Of a DNA stretch of 64,000 nucleotides, positions 7,971-15,988 are shown in pieces. The notes beneath the pieces were generated by a model, which saw only the letters and a list, made by a program, of their open reading frames with translations, did not search any database and was not told where the DNA came from. The first letter of the stretch is position 1. Every line of letters begins with the position of its first letter. The stretch is taken from contig NZ_JACHDS010000001.1 in the NCBI RefSeq assembly GCF_014201195.1, positions 3,658,001 to 3,722,000 on the forward strand, written 5' to 3'. The translations under genes were made by a program, and so were the position numbers. Source of the stretch: Nocardiopsis mwathae (GTDB lineage: Bacteria > Actinomycetota > Actinomycetes > Streptosporangiales > Streptosporangiaceae).

Positions 7971-9341
7971 TCACATCCGGGAGGGGGCCGCACCCGTCGG
8001 CATCACATGCTCGGAGACCTCGGAGCGCACCTGCTGCAGGCGGGCCTGCGCGGCGCGGCGGAGCTTGCGCAGGCACTCCACGGCGGTGGTGTCGTCGCCG
8101 ACCAGGCCGCCCTTGGTGACCAGGGGGGCGCCGTCGAGCGGGCCGCCGCTCAGCGTCCCGTGCACGGTCAGCGGGACCACCTCGCCGCCGACCGCCAGGG
8201 CGTGCACACCGAGCTCGTCGAGCAGGCTGGAGGTGACGTCGGAACCGGTGATGTAGAGGCCGCTGGGCAGGGCGTGCTGCCCGTGCTCGGCCGCGACGTC
8301 GTGGACGACCTCGGCGACCAGTTCGGCCAGGCGCTGGGGCAGGCGGCGCCGGGCTTCGAGGGGGGTTCCGGGGGCGCCGTCGCGCTCCTGGGGGGCGGCG
8401 CCGCGCAGGATGACGACTTCGGGGAAGATCGCCGAGGTGAGGTGGTCGGTGAGCGATCGGGCGACCTCGTCGAAGTGGTCGTCCTTGGGGTCGGCGAGGC
8501 GGGCCGGTTCGAAGTCGACGAATCTGGCCGGACCGATCCGCGCGACGGTGTCGAGCTGGCGGCGGGTCAGCCCGGTGTTGCTTCCGGTGACGGCGAGCAG
8601 CGGGCCGGGGGACCCCGCCTGGCCGCGCAGGCGCAGCGCGTAGGCGAGCAGGGTGCTGGTCGGACCCGGGTCCACCGCGACCCACACCGTGCCGTGGCGG
8701 CGGTGCGCCTCGGCGGCGGCCTCGGCGATCTCCTCCAGATGGCGGTCCTCCAGCGCGTCGCAGAGCACGATCGGCTCGTCGCCGGTCATCAGTTCGGCGG
8801 TCAGCAGGGTCTGGGTGACCTGGCGGATGGGCATGTGGCGGACGGGCAGGTCGGTCTGCCAGGCGAGGATCGCGGTGACGTCGGCGGTGGTCATCGGGCT
8901 GAACGGGTCGGTGGCCAGCTCCGTGTGGTCGATGGGGACGCCGTTGAGGAGCTGCACGCCGTCGACGGTGATCCGGCCGGAGGCGGGGAAGGCCGGCACC
9001 ATCAGCGCCCGGACCGGTGTGTCGGCGGGGACGCGCTCGCGCACCGCGCGCCAGGCGGCCTCGACCTCGGCGCCGACGTTGCCGCGCAGGGTGGTATCGG
9101 TGCGCTTGACGATCAGGCCGACCGGCCAGACCGCCTCGATGACGTCGGTGACCAGGTCGGAGGCCTGCTCCGGCGGGAGGTGGCGGCTGTCCAGGTTGGC
9201 GACGACGACGTCGTACTCGTCGGCGACCGCGCTGACGTGCTCGGGAGTCACCGTGGCCACGCGCATCCCGGTACGCGCGAATCGTGCACCGGTGGCGGTG
9301 GCGCCGGTGAGATCGTCTGCGACGACGAGGACCTGGACCAC
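7971..9341 (-). CDS. DUF1537 family four-carbon acid sugar kinase
   Basis: From GTG 9341 the protein has 456 residues. That start has AGGAG seven bases upstream (9349-9353) and leads straight into VQVLVVADDLTGA, the family's N-terminal signature; an ATG at 9362 would add seven residues. Other family features are KRTDTTLRGNVGAE and the C-terminal GLYITGSDVTSSLLDELG. Characterised members phosphorylate four-carbon sugar acids such as erythronate or threonate, normally beside a PdxA-like dehydrogenase and an aldolase. Neither is present here, so the substrate is open. It lies between an MFS gene and adenosine deaminase, all leftward. Upstream is a GTGAAACAC motif also found at the PTS locus. Confidence 0.85.
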   Translation of the reverse strand: MVQVLVVADDLTGATATGARFARTGMRVATVTPEHVSAVADEYDVVVANLDSRHLPPEQASDLVTDVIEAVWPVGLIVKRTDTTLRGNVGAEVEAAWRAVRERVPADTPVRALMVPAFPASGRITVDGVQLLNGVPIDHTELATDPFSPMTTADVTAILAWQTDLPVRHMPIRQVTQTLLTAELMTGDEPIVLCDALEDRHLEEIAEAAAEAHRRHGTVWVAVDPGPTSTLLAYALRLRGQAGSPGPLLAVTGSNTGLTRRQLDTVARIGPARFVDFEPARLADPKDDHFDEVARSLTDHLTSAIFPEVVILRGAAPQERDGAPGTPLEARRRLPQRLAELVAEVVHDVAAEHGQHALPSGLYITGSDVTSSLLDELGVHALAVGGEVVPLTVHGTLSGGPLDGAPLVTKGGLVGDDTTAVECLRKLRRAAQARLQQVRSEVSEHVMPTGAAPSRM

Positions 9342-9364
9342 GGCGAGGCTCCTAGATGTCAATC

Positions 9365-9384
9365 GTGTTTCACGGGCGGGTCAA
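9365..9384 (-). promoter_or_regulatory. GTGAAACAC operator-like motif upstream of the DUF1537 kinase
   Basis: On the minus strand TTGACC (9384-9379) is followed by GTGAAACAC (9373-9365). The same order, a TTGAC box then GTGAAACAC, occurs in the promoter of the kinase at 12384-13325, which lies next to a DeoR regulator. Spacing to the kinase start is too tight for TTGACC to be a normal -35, so only the operator reading is proposed. Confidence 0.35.
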
Positions 9385-9438
9385 CCCCAACATATGGGGA
9401 ACCGCCAGGGCAGGCCCAGGCCATGGATGCGATCGCGA

Positions 9439-10671
9439 TCAGTCGCGGACGCTGCGTGAGCGGAGGCCCAGGCCGGTGAGTGCGGCGGCGGCGCACAGCC
9501 CGACGACGTAGAGGACGACCGCCCGCCAGCCTGAGTGGTCGTAGAAGACGCCGCCCAACCAGCCGAAGAGACTGGAGCCGAGGTAGTAGGCGAGGGTGTA
9601 GAGGGCCGCGGCCTGGGCGCGGGTGGCGGCCGACGCGCGGTGCCCGACCCAGGCGGCTGCGGTGGCGTGGGCGGCGAAGAAGAAGAACGTGAGCACGAGC
9701 AGCCCGAGGATGATCGCCGCCAGGGACGGCACGAGCAGCAGGCACGCCCCGGCCGCCATCGCCACGACGCACGCGAGCAGGACGGGGTGGCGGCCGATGC
9801 GCTCGGTGACCCGCCCGACGACCGCCGAGCCGAAGGTCCCGGCCAGGTAGGCGACGAACAGGAACGCGACCAGGGTCTGGGAGAAGTGGAAGGGGGCCCC
9901 GGTCATGCGGAACCCCAGGTAGTTGTAGACGGTCACGAACGCGCCCATGAGGAAGAGCGCCTGGCAGTAGAGGGCGACGAGCCCGGGATCGGCCATGCCG
10001 GTGAGAATGCGCCGGAACAGGCCGGGGCCGGCCGAGGCGCGGGACCGGGGCGTGAACCCGGCCGCGCGGGGCACGGCCGCCAGGTAGACGATCAGGGCGA
10101 GAAGCGCGAGCAGCGAGTCGGCGCCCACGCCCCAGCGCCACCCGCCGATGTCGGCCACGGCCCCGGCGACGAGGCGCCCGCTCATGCCGCCGACGGTGTT
10201 GCCCGCGATGTAGATCCCGGCGACCCGGCCGAGGTGGGCGGGGTGGATCTCCTCGGCCAGGTAGGCCATGGCCACGGCCGGGACGCCGCCCAGGGCCGCG
10301 CCCTGGAGCGCCCTGAGGAGCAGCAGTACCCACAGGTCCGGGGAGAAGGGCGCCAGCAGCCCGAGCACCGTGGAGACGGTCAGGGCCACGGTCATCACCC
10401 GCACCCGCCCGAACCGGTCGGCGATGCCGCTCCAGACCAGCACGAACCCGGCCAGCCCGGCGGTCGCGAACGAGACGCTGAGGGCGACGCCGGCGGCGGA
10501 GGCGTCGAAGCTCGCCGCGAGCCCGGGAAGGACCGCCTGAACGGCGTAGAGCTGCGCGAACGTCGCGATACCGGCGGCGGTCATCGCCACCATGACCCTC
10601 CGGTACCCCGGGGTCCCGGCGCGATGTCCGACCCGGTCGTGTGGTCCGTGCCCGGCAACGGTGTCGCTCAC
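9439..10671 (-). CDS. MFS transporter (multidrug/sugar efflux type)
   Basis: This 410-residue membrane protein has about twelve hydrophobic helices. The MFS loop motif GIADRFGRVR follows TM2, and LRALQGAALGGVPAVAMAYLAEE is typical of the efflux branch related to YnfM and AraJ. A proton-driven exporter of small molecules is likely; the substrate cannot be read from the sequence. It is the most upstream gene of a leftward group with the DUF1537 kinase (97 bp gap) and adenosine deaminase, although a common function is not obvious. The GTG start sits next to an inverted repeat at 10676-10692 that may be an operator. Confidence 0.87.
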   Translation of the reverse strand: MSDTVAGHGPHDRVGHRAGTPGYRRVMVAMTAAGIATFAQLYAVQAVLPGLAASFDASAAGVALSVSFATAGLAGFVLVWSGIADRFGRVRVMTVALTVSTVLGLLAPFSPDLWVLLLLRALQGAALGGVPAVAMAYLAEEIHPAHLGRVAGIYIAGNTVGGMSGRLVAGAVADIGGWRWGVGADSLLALLALIVYLAAVPRAAGFTPRSRASAGPGLFRRILTGMADPGLVALYCQALFLMGAFVTVYNYLGFRMTGAPFHFSQTLVAFLFVAYLAGTFGSAVVGRVTERIGRHPVLLACVVAMAAGACLLLVPSLAAIILGLLVLTFFFFAAHATAAAWVGHRASAATRAQAAALYTLAYYLGSSLFGWLGGVFYDHSGWRAVVLYVVGLCAAAALTGLGLRSRSVRD

Positions 10672-10928
10672 CCACCCGACATTAGAGGTCGGATCATTCG
10701 TTCACCCCACTCGGGCCCCGAACAGCGCGAAGGGCCTCCTCTGGCGCGCGGATGCGCTCCGCGCCGGCGGGCTGGCCGGACTCGGCCACGTCAGGGGGCG
10801 GTCATGACCGCTCCCATCCGCATCACAGCGGTAGTAGGTGATGTTGAAGGCTGACCTACCGCCCCTCGGTCCCGTCGCCGTCGTCACCGGCGTTTTCGCT
10901 GATCAGGGCGGTGGCAGGGAGGGGCATC
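10672..10928. other. Divergent intergenic region with two palindromes
   Basis: This region separates the leftward MFS gene from a rightward unknown gene. CCGAC (10676-10680) and GTCGG (10688-10692) form an inverted repeat with a 7-nt spacer right at the MFS start. A perfect 14-bp palindrome GCGGTCATGACCGC lies at 10798-10811. Both are possible regulator sites, but no regulator gene is adjacent and neither can be assigned. Confidence 0.35.
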
Positions 10929-11351
10929 GTGCACCGCAGCGAAGACGAGATCCTGGCCCAGGCGAACGGCGCCGTGTCCGCCGCGTATGGGGGAAGCCCC
11001 CGGGCGAACTCGTTCATCGCCAGGAGGATGAGGAAGAACGTCCACGAGATCGACCTGGTCATCCCGCTGCCCTTCGACGACGCGGTCGAACACGTCGTCC
11101 GCGTCCTCGAAGGCACCGGCCAGCGGATCGAGCCGCCCCACGCCGAACCGGAGGACCCGGGGCAGACGATCCGGGTGCTGACCGGCGGGGGGATCTGGGA
11201 CATGAACCCGGTCGTCGTCACGGCGCAGGTGACCGAGACGCGCAAGGACGTCTCCGGCGTCCACCTCCGCGCGGCCGCCAAGGAGGGCGCGATCAGGCAG
11301 CGCGCCGGGGAGAAGACGGCCAAGCGCCTCGCCTCCTGGCTGGTCACCTAG
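10929..11351 (+). CDS. Conserved-looking unknown protein, 140 aa
   Basis: I do not recognise a family. From GTG 10929 (AGGGAGGGG just upstream) the protein has 140 residues; GTG 10911 would add six. It is soluble with no signal or membrane segment. The sequence has an N-terminal charged helix (HRSEDEILAQANGAV), a hydrophobic strand region (VHEIDLVIPLPFDDAVEHVV), GGGIWDMNPVVVTAQVTE, and a basic C-terminal helix (GAIRQRAGEKTAKRLASWL). The alternation of strands around one long C-terminal helix could fit a small alpha/beta or START-like fold, but that is a guess. Codon usage matches the neighbours. It is not obviously in an operon. Confidence 0.65.
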   Translation: MHRSEDEILAQANGAVSAAYGGSPRANSFIARRMRKNVHEIDLVIPLPFDDAVEHVVRVLEGTGQRIEPPHAEPEDPGQTIRVLTGGGIWDMNPVVVTAQVTETRKDVSGVHLRAAAKEGAIRQRAGEKTAKRLASWLVT

Positions 11352-11541
11352 GCCTCGGCCCTCCCCCGGCGAAGAACGCCGCCCCCGGCCGTGAGAACCA
11401 TCCCGGCCCCGGGACCGGAGCGGGCGGCCATCCCCCACCTGCGCGCCGCTCGCGTGTCGTCCCCAGCCGAGCTCGTGACGGAACGTAGCATTCGAGTCCC
11501 CCCTTACGGCACCCGGATCGAGCCACCAGGGAGGAACGGCC

Positions 11542-11742
11542 ATGGAGGGCACCGTCAAGGAGTTCAGCGCGGAGGACGGCTACGGGTTCATCACGCCCGA
11601 CGAGGGCGACGAGGACGTGTTCGTCCACTTCAGCGGAATCAGGTTCCCCCAGTCGGGGATCCTCGCCGACGGGCAGCGGGTCGAGTTCGACCTCGTCGAG
11701 GGCGAACGGGGCCCCCACGCCCAGCGGGTGAGGGCGCTCTAG
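11542..11742 (+). CDS. Cold-shock domain protein
   Basis: This 66-residue protein is a single cold-shock domain (OB fold). RNP1 (YGFITP, residues about 14-19) and RNP2 (VFVHFS, about 28-33) are present, so it should bind single-stranded RNA or DNA as an RNA chaperone. A strong AGGGAGG ribosome site precedes the ATG. The loop after RNP2 (GIRFPQSGILADGQRVEF) departs somewhat from the short CspA type, and the N-terminal MEGTVKEFSAEDGYGF lacks the usual KGFNAEKGFGF wording, as in other divergent actinobacterial Csp paralogues. It is monocistronic, or weakly linked to a possible small membrane ORF downstream. Confidence 0.9.
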   Translation: MEGTVKEFSAEDGYGFITPDEGDEDVFVHFSGIRFPQSGILADGQRVEFDLVEGERGPHAQRVRAL

Positions 11743-11861
11743 CTCCGGACCGGCACCGGCCGAGCACCGAGCAGCGGGGCGGGCGCCCGTGGCGCGCGGG
11801 GCACCGGGCCGCGGGTCCCGTACTTCTCGCCGCCGCCCGGGTCGGCTTCGTCTTCGGCGGG

Positions 11862-12038
11862 GTGACCGCCGCAGGTGCCCTCCTCCCGGCGTCGGCGGGC
11901 TCCCCGGCCCCGCTCCTGTGGATCGTCCCGGTCGCCGGATACGTCGCGGTGCTGGCCCTCTTCATCCGCGCCACGGTCGTCGCGGACAGGAACGGCAAGC
12001 TCGCGACCGAGGTGGACGAAGGGGAAAGGGGACGGTGA
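11862..12038 (+). CDS. Possible small membrane protein, start uncertain
   Basis: An open frame after the cold-shock gene encodes two hydrophobic segments (VLLAAARVGFVFGGVTAAG and LLWIVPVAGYVAVLALFI) and a charged tail ending EVDEGERGR. Such a pattern is unlikely to arise as an antisense shadow. No convincing start precedes the first segment: the only clear in-frame GTG is at 11862, inside it, and has no ribosome site. The real gene may begin upstream at a rare start, or may be decayed. I report the minimal reading. Function unknown. Confidence 0.3.
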   Translation: MTAAGALLPASAGSPAPLLWIVPVAGYVAVLALFIRATVVADRNGKLATEVDEGERGR

Positions 12039-12050
12039 GGCCGCCAGGGC

Positions 12051-12323
12051 TCAGGCGGCGTCCAGGTCGGAGGCGAGCATGTCGGCCAGCTTCTCCAGAG
12101 TCGGCTCGGCGTCCGGGTCGGGGCAGGCAAGGGTGACCTGCTCGCCGCGCCCCACTCCCAGCGTCATGACGGCGATCACGCTGCGGGCGTCCACCGGGGC
12201 GCCTCCGTCGGACTTGGCGATGGTGATGGGGAGGCCGGTCGCGGTGACCGCCTCGACGAACAGGGCGGCGGGGCGGGCGTGCAGGCCGTGTTCGGCGCCG
12301 ATGACGGCGGTTCGCTGCGGCAT
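12051..12323 (-). CDS. ptsH: Phosphocarrier protein HPr
   Basis: This 90-residue protein is a standard HPr. The phosphorylated histidine is H15 in GLHARPAALFV, with R17 in its usual place, and the second conserved region reads ARSVIAVMTLGV with a serine (about S48) at the regulatory site of Gram-positive HPr. It carries phosphate from Enzyme I to the IIA domain of sugar PTS permeases. It lies 60 bp downstream of the PfkB-type kinase gene on the same strand, and Enzyme I is encoded about 5 kb away across the divergent promoter, so all PTS parts are local. AGGAC precedes the ATG. Confidence 0.95.
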   Translation of the reverse strand: MPQRTAVIGAEHGLHARPAALFVEAVTATGLPITIAKSDGGAPVDARSVIAVMTLGVGRGEQVTLACPDPDAEPTLEKLADMLASDLDAA

Positions 12324-12383
12324 GGGATGTCCTAGCGTCGGGTGTGCGGTGGCGGGGCCGCTGGGCGGCTGCGGTGGTGGCCT

Positions 12384-13325
12384 TCAGAGGGAGTCGATCC
12401 GCCGCTCCAGGACGGGCTCGGGGACGACGGTGATCGAGTCGGCGGCGACGGCGTCGGGGCTCGGGACCGTGGTTCCGGGCAGGGAGACGGCGGCGGTTCC
12501 CCACGCCACGGCGTGGCGGAGGCGCTCCTGCGTGTCCGGCCCGGCGGCCAGGTAGCCGGCCAGGGCGCAGTCCCCGGCGCCGACCGTGCTGCGGGGCCGC
12601 ACCCGGGGGCCGCTCGCCCACCAGCAGTGCGTCGCCTCGACGAGCAGTGCGCCGTGCCGCCCCAGGGTCACGAGCACCGCCTGGTTGCCGCGCGCCACGA
12701 CCTCCCGGGCGGCGCCGACCACCGCCCCCACTGTCGGCAGGGGGCGGCCGATCATCGCTGCGAGCTCGTCGAGATTGGGCTTGAGCAGCGCGACCGATCC
12801 GGCGCGGGCCGCCGCGGTCAGCGGTGTCCCCGACGTGTCCAGGGCGAGCGGCACCGCGTGCTTGTCCGCCAGTTCCGCGATGCGGACGTAGAGGTCGGTC
12901 GGCGCCCCTGACGGCAGGCTTCCACTGGCCACCAGCCAGCGCGGCCCGCGCCCGAGTTCGTCATCGACGGCGGCCAGCAGGTCCTCGATCTCGGCCGGGG
13001 TGAGCACCGGACCGGCGGCATTGAGTTTGGTGGTGGTGCCGTCGGCCTCGGTGATGGCGACGTTGCTTCGGGTCTCGCCGCTGATGGGCACGGCCCGGCA
13101 CGGCAGGTCCCCGAGGAGCGCGGTGAACTCCGCGCCTCCACCGCCGCCGACGGGCAGCACCGCCCGGGTGGGGACACCGCTGCCGCGCAGCGCGCGGGAG
13201 ACGTTGACGCCCTTCCCGCCCGCCTGCGCGCAGGTGCTGCGCACGCGCAGGACCTCGCCGCGGACGAGCCCGTCGACCTCCAGGGTGTGGTCGACGCTCG
13301 GGTTCGGTGTGACCGTCACGATCAT
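12384..13325 (-). CDS. fruK: 1-phosphofructokinase family (PfkB) sugar-phosphate kinase
   Basis: This 313-residue PfkB-family kinase shows the N-terminal TPNPSVDHTLEV and GGKGVNVSRAL signatures of the 1-phosphofructokinase/tagatose-6-phosphate kinase branch, KPNLDEL, and the C-terminal anion hole with catalytic Asp in STVGAGDCALAGYL. It should phosphorylate a ketose monophosphate to the bisphosphate with ATP. The usual name is FruK, but the local permease is of the mannitol/hexitol type with a zinc dehydrogenase, so tagatose-6-phosphate or another ketose phosphate is an alternative. A well-formed promoter with an operator-like motif lies upstream, and ptsH follows in the same transcript. Confidence 0.85.
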   Translation of the reverse strand: MIVTVTPNPSVDHTLEVDGLVRGEVLRVRSTCAQAGGKGVNVSRALRGSGVPTRAVLPVGGGGGAEFTALLGDLPCRAVPISGETRSNVAITEADGTTTKLNAAGPVLTPAEIEDLLAAVDDELGRGPRWLVASGSLPSGAPTDLYVRIAELADKHAVPLALDTSGTPLTAAARAGSVALLKPNLDELAAMIGRPLPTVGAVVGAAREVVARGNQAVLVTLGRHGALLVEATHCWWASGPRVRPRSTVGAGDCALAGYLAAGPDTQERLRHAVAWGTAAVSLPGTTVPSPDAVAADSITVVPEPVLERRIDSL

Positions 13326-13378
13326 GCGAGCTCGATTCTCGGGTCCGACACCCCCAACCGAATGTTGGGTTGTCTTTG

Positions 13379-13406
13379 ATTATGTGTGTTTCACGAGGGG
13401 TGTCAA
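13379..13406 (-). promoter_or_regulatory. Promoter of the kinase/ptsH operon with embedded operator motif
   Basis: On the minus strand TTGACA (13406-13401) and CATAAT (13384-13379) are separated by 16 bp, close to the housekeeping consensus. GTGAAACAC (13394-13386) sits inside the spacer, where a bound repressor would block polymerase. The divergent DeoR gene is the natural candidate regulator. A start about 47 bases before the coding start is expected. Confidence 0.6.
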
Positions 13407-13585
13407 CACCGCTTCGGCGGAACCGGGCACACCTGGCGGACCGGAACACCCGCCCCAAACCCCCTGCAGCCCGGGCCGACGATCGCAGAAGTCGCACGTC
13501 ACATCGGACCCCGCGGGCACGCCACAGAGGGCGGCCGGGGGTTCCGTGTCCGTGGGCGTGCTGGGATATTGGACGAAGACACCAC

Positions 13586-13638
13586 TTGTGTGTCCCACGC
13601 AACACGTCTAAGCTCACACAAACCAACACCGAAACACA
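13586..13638 (+). promoter_or_regulatory. Candidate promoter and operator of the DeoR gene
   Basis: TTGTGT (13586-13591) and TAAGCT (13609-13614) are 17 bp apart and fit the loose actinobacterial pattern TTGnnn/TAnnnT. Just before the start codon, CCGAAACACA (13629-13638) matches seven of nine bases of the GTGAAACAC motif, in the same orientation relative to the DeoR gene as the other copies are to theirs' complement. Autoregulation is inferred. Confidence 0.4.
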
Positions 13639-13649
13639 GGTGATCCCAC

Positions 13650-14411
13650 ATGTACGCCGAAGAACGCCAGAAGGCGATCCTGGAACGCGCCCGCCGCGAC
13701 GGCCGGGTCGACGTCACCGGTCTCGCCGCGGAGTTCGACGTCACCTACGAGACCATCCGGCGCGATCTCACCGCGCTGGAGCGCCACGGCGTCCTGCGCC
13801 GGGTGCACGGTGGCGCGATCCCCGTCGAGCGGCTGGGCTTCGAGCCCACGCTCAACATGCGCGATTCGGTGATGACCCAGGAGAAGGAGCGGATCGCCAA
13901 GGCGGCCCTGGCCGAACTGCCCGACGAGGGCGCCGTCCTGCTCGACGCCGGCTCCACCACCGGCCGACTCGCCGAGCAGCTGCCGACCGACCGCGAACTC
14001 ACCGTGGTCACCAATTCCCTCTCCATCGCGCTCACCCTCACCCCGCGCACCAACATCACCCTGATGCTGCTCGGCGGGCGGATGCGCACCCGCACCCAGG
14101 CCACCGTCGACGCGTGGGCGCTGCGCGCCCTGGAGGAGTCGTTCGCCGACGTCGCGTTCGTCGCCACCAACGGCATCTCCGTGGAGCGCGGACTCACCAC
14201 CCCCGACCCGGCCGAGGCCGAGGTCAAGCGGGCGATGATCCGGTCCGCCCGCAGGGCCGTCCTGCTCGCCGACCACACCAAGGTCGGCAACGACCACTTC
14301 GCGCGCTTCGCCGCACTCGACGACATCGACCTGTTCATCACCGACAACGGACTCGCCGACGGACTCGCCGACGAGATCCAGACGGCGGGACCGGGGGTTC
14401 TCGTCGTCTGA
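13650..14411 (+). CDS. DeoR/GlpR-family sugar-phosphate-sensing regulator
   Basis: This 253-residue regulator has the DeoR winged helix at residues 1-57 (ERQKAILERARRDGRVDVTGLA, then VTYETIRRDLTALERHGVLRRVHGGA) and the C-terminal effector domain with LLDAGSTTGRLAEQL, TNSLSIA and LADHTKVG, which binds phosphorylated sugars. These proteins usually repress sugar-catabolic operons until a sugar phosphate appears. It is the first gene right of a divergent promoter region and precedes the PTS genes by 108 bp, so control of the PTS/dehydrogenase operon and of the divergent kinase/ptsH operon is likely. Conserved GTGAAACAC copies nearby are candidate operators. Confidence 0.92.
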   Translation: MYAEERQKAILERARRDGRVDVTGLAAEFDVTYETIRRDLTALERHGVLRRVHGGAIPVERLGFEPTLNMRDSVMTQEKERIAKAALAELPDEGAVLLDAGSTTGRLAEQLPTDRELTVVTNSLSIALTLTPRTNITLMLLGGRMRTRTQATVDAWALRALEESFADVAFVATNGISVERGLTTPDPAEAEVKRAMIRSARRAVLLADHTKVGNDHFARFAALDDIDLFITDNGLADGLADEIQTAGPGVLVV

Positions 14412-14519
14412 CCCCGCCACCGCAGGTGGGGCGACCGTCGCGCGACCCGCGGGTCGACCGCCGCCATCACCGGCCCGGCGGGCAGCCCGACAGGCCGGAC
14501 CATCTAGGAGGTATCCCCC

Positions 14520-15683
14520 ATGTCCGGATCGCCCAACCAACTGCTCAGCAAGAGCAGCGCCGGCGTCCAGCGCTTCGGCGGCTTCCTGGCGAGCATGGTC
14601 ATGCCCAACATCGGGGCGTTCATCTCCTGGGGCCTGATCACCGCCATGTTCATCGAGACGGGGTGGGTGCCCAACGAGCGCCTGGCCGAGCTCGTCGGCC
14701 CGATGATCCTCTACCTGCTGCCGCTGCTCATCGCCTACACCGGCGGCCGCCTCGTGCACGACCAGCGCGGCGGCGTCGTCGCCGCCGTCGCCACCATGGG
14801 CCTGGTCGTCGGATCCGAGATCCCCATGTTCCTCGGCGCCATGGTCATGGGGCCGCTCGCCGCCTACCTGATGAAGCGGTTCGACCGCCTCGTGCAACCG
14901 CGCATCCGCCCGGGCTTCGAGATGCTGGTCAACAACTTCAGCGCCGGCATCCTCAGCGGGACCATGGCGGTGGTCGGCGTCTACGCCGTCGGCCCGGTCG
15001 TGCAGGGCGTCACCCGCGCCCTGGGCGCCGGGGTGCAGTTCCTGATCGACATGCACCTGCTGCCCGCGGTGTCGATCATCGTCGAACCCGCCAAGGTCCT
15101 CTTCCTCAACAACGCCATCAACCACGGCGTGTTCGGCCCGCTGGGCGTGGCCCGCGTGGCCGAAGAGGGCAGGGCCATCGAGTTCCTCATCGAGACCAAC
15201 CCCGGCCCGGGCCTGGGCATCCTGCTGGCCTGCATGCTCTTCGGCCCCAAGGTGAGCCGGGCCACCGCCCCCGGCGCGATCGTCATCCACTTCTTCGGCG
15301 GTATCCACGAGATCTACTTCCCCTACATCCTCGCCCAGCCCAAGCTGATCCTGGCCGCCATCGGCGGCGGGATGTCCGCGGTGGCCACGTTCCTGCTGCT
15401 GGACACCGGGCTGATCTCCACCCCGTCGCCGGGCAGCATCATCGCCTACATGGCCGTCACCCCGCGCGGCGAGCACCTGTCCGTCCTCGCGGGCGTGGCC
15501 GTCGCGACCGTCGTGTCCTTCCTCATCGCCTCGGCGCTGCTGGGCTTCGGCCGGGGAGAACGCAAGGCGCAGAAGGCACAGCAGGAGGCACAGGAGGAGA
15601 AGAAGGAGAAGGAGAGCCAGGAGGAGGGCGCGGCGCAGGCGCCGCGCAGCGAGCAGTCGAACCAGGAGGAGTCCGCGACATGA
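14520..15683 (+). CDS. PTS permease IIC component, mannitol/hexitol type
   Basis: This 387-residue integral membrane protein is the IIC channel of an MtlA-like PTS permease. It has about eight hydrophobic segments, the family signature GGIHEIYFPYIL at roughly residues 259-270 (the GIHE glutamate contacts substrate), and NNAINHGVFGPLG. It ends in a long charged, glutamine/glutamate-rich tail (from about residue 345) where some MtlA proteins continue into IIB; here IIB is a separate gene overlapping by 4 bp. It transports and phosphorylates a hexitol, most likely mannitol. A strong TAGGAGG ribosome site precedes the ATG. Confidence 0.9.
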   Translation: MSGSPNQLLSKSSAGVQRFGGFLASMVMPNIGAFISWGLITAMFIETGWVPNERLAELVGPMILYLLPLLIAYTGGRLVHDQRGGVVAAVATMGLVVGSEIPMFLGAMVMGPLAAYLMKRFDRLVQPRIRPGFEMLVNNFSAGILSGTMAVVGVYAVGPVVQGVTRALGAGVQFLIDMHLLPAVSIIVEPAKVLFLNNAINHGVFGPLGVARVAEEGRAIEFLIETNPGPGLGILLACMLFGPKVSRATAPGAIVIHFFGGIHEIYFPYILAQPKLILAAIGGGMSAVATFLLLDTGLISTPSPGSIIAYMAVTPRGEHLSVLAGVAVATVVSFLIASALLGFGRGERKAQKAQQEAQEEKKEKESQEEGAAQAPRSEQSNQEESAT

Positions 15684-15988
15684 GCACCATCCACGGCAGC
15701 GACATCAAGAAGGTCATCGTGGCCTGCGACGCGGGGATGGGCAGCAGCGTCCTGCTCACCACCCAGCTGTCCCGCGCCCTGGCCGCCTACGGAGTGAGCG
15801 TCGAGCACTCCCCCGTCGACCGGGTCCCCGACGACGCCGACGTGGTGCTGTGCCACTCCGGCCTGGCCGAACGGGCCCGCGGCCGGGTCCCCGGGACCGT
15901 CGTCGTCCCGTTCCAGATGTACCTGGGCGACCCCGCGTTCACCCGGTTGGAGGAGACGATCCGGGACGGAGGCACCCTTGCCGACTGA
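15680..15988 (+). CDS. PTS IIB component, mannitol/hexitol type
   Basis: This 102-residue cytoplasmic IIB protein carries the phosphocysteine C16 in VIVACDAGMGSSVLL. It takes phosphate from IIA and hands it to the substrate bound in IIC. The start overlaps the IIC stop (ATGA), so the two are coupled. In Escherichia coli MtlA these parts are one polypeptide; here IIC, IIB and IIA are all split. The stop lies 8 bp beyond the IIA start, giving a second overlap. Identification rests on the CxxGMGSS loop and operon position. Confidence 0.9.
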   Translation: MSTIHGSDIKKVIVACDAGMGSSVLLTTQLSRALAAYGVSVEHSPVDRVPDDADVVLCHSGLAERARGRVPGTVVVPFQMYLGDPAFTRLEETIRDGGTLAD

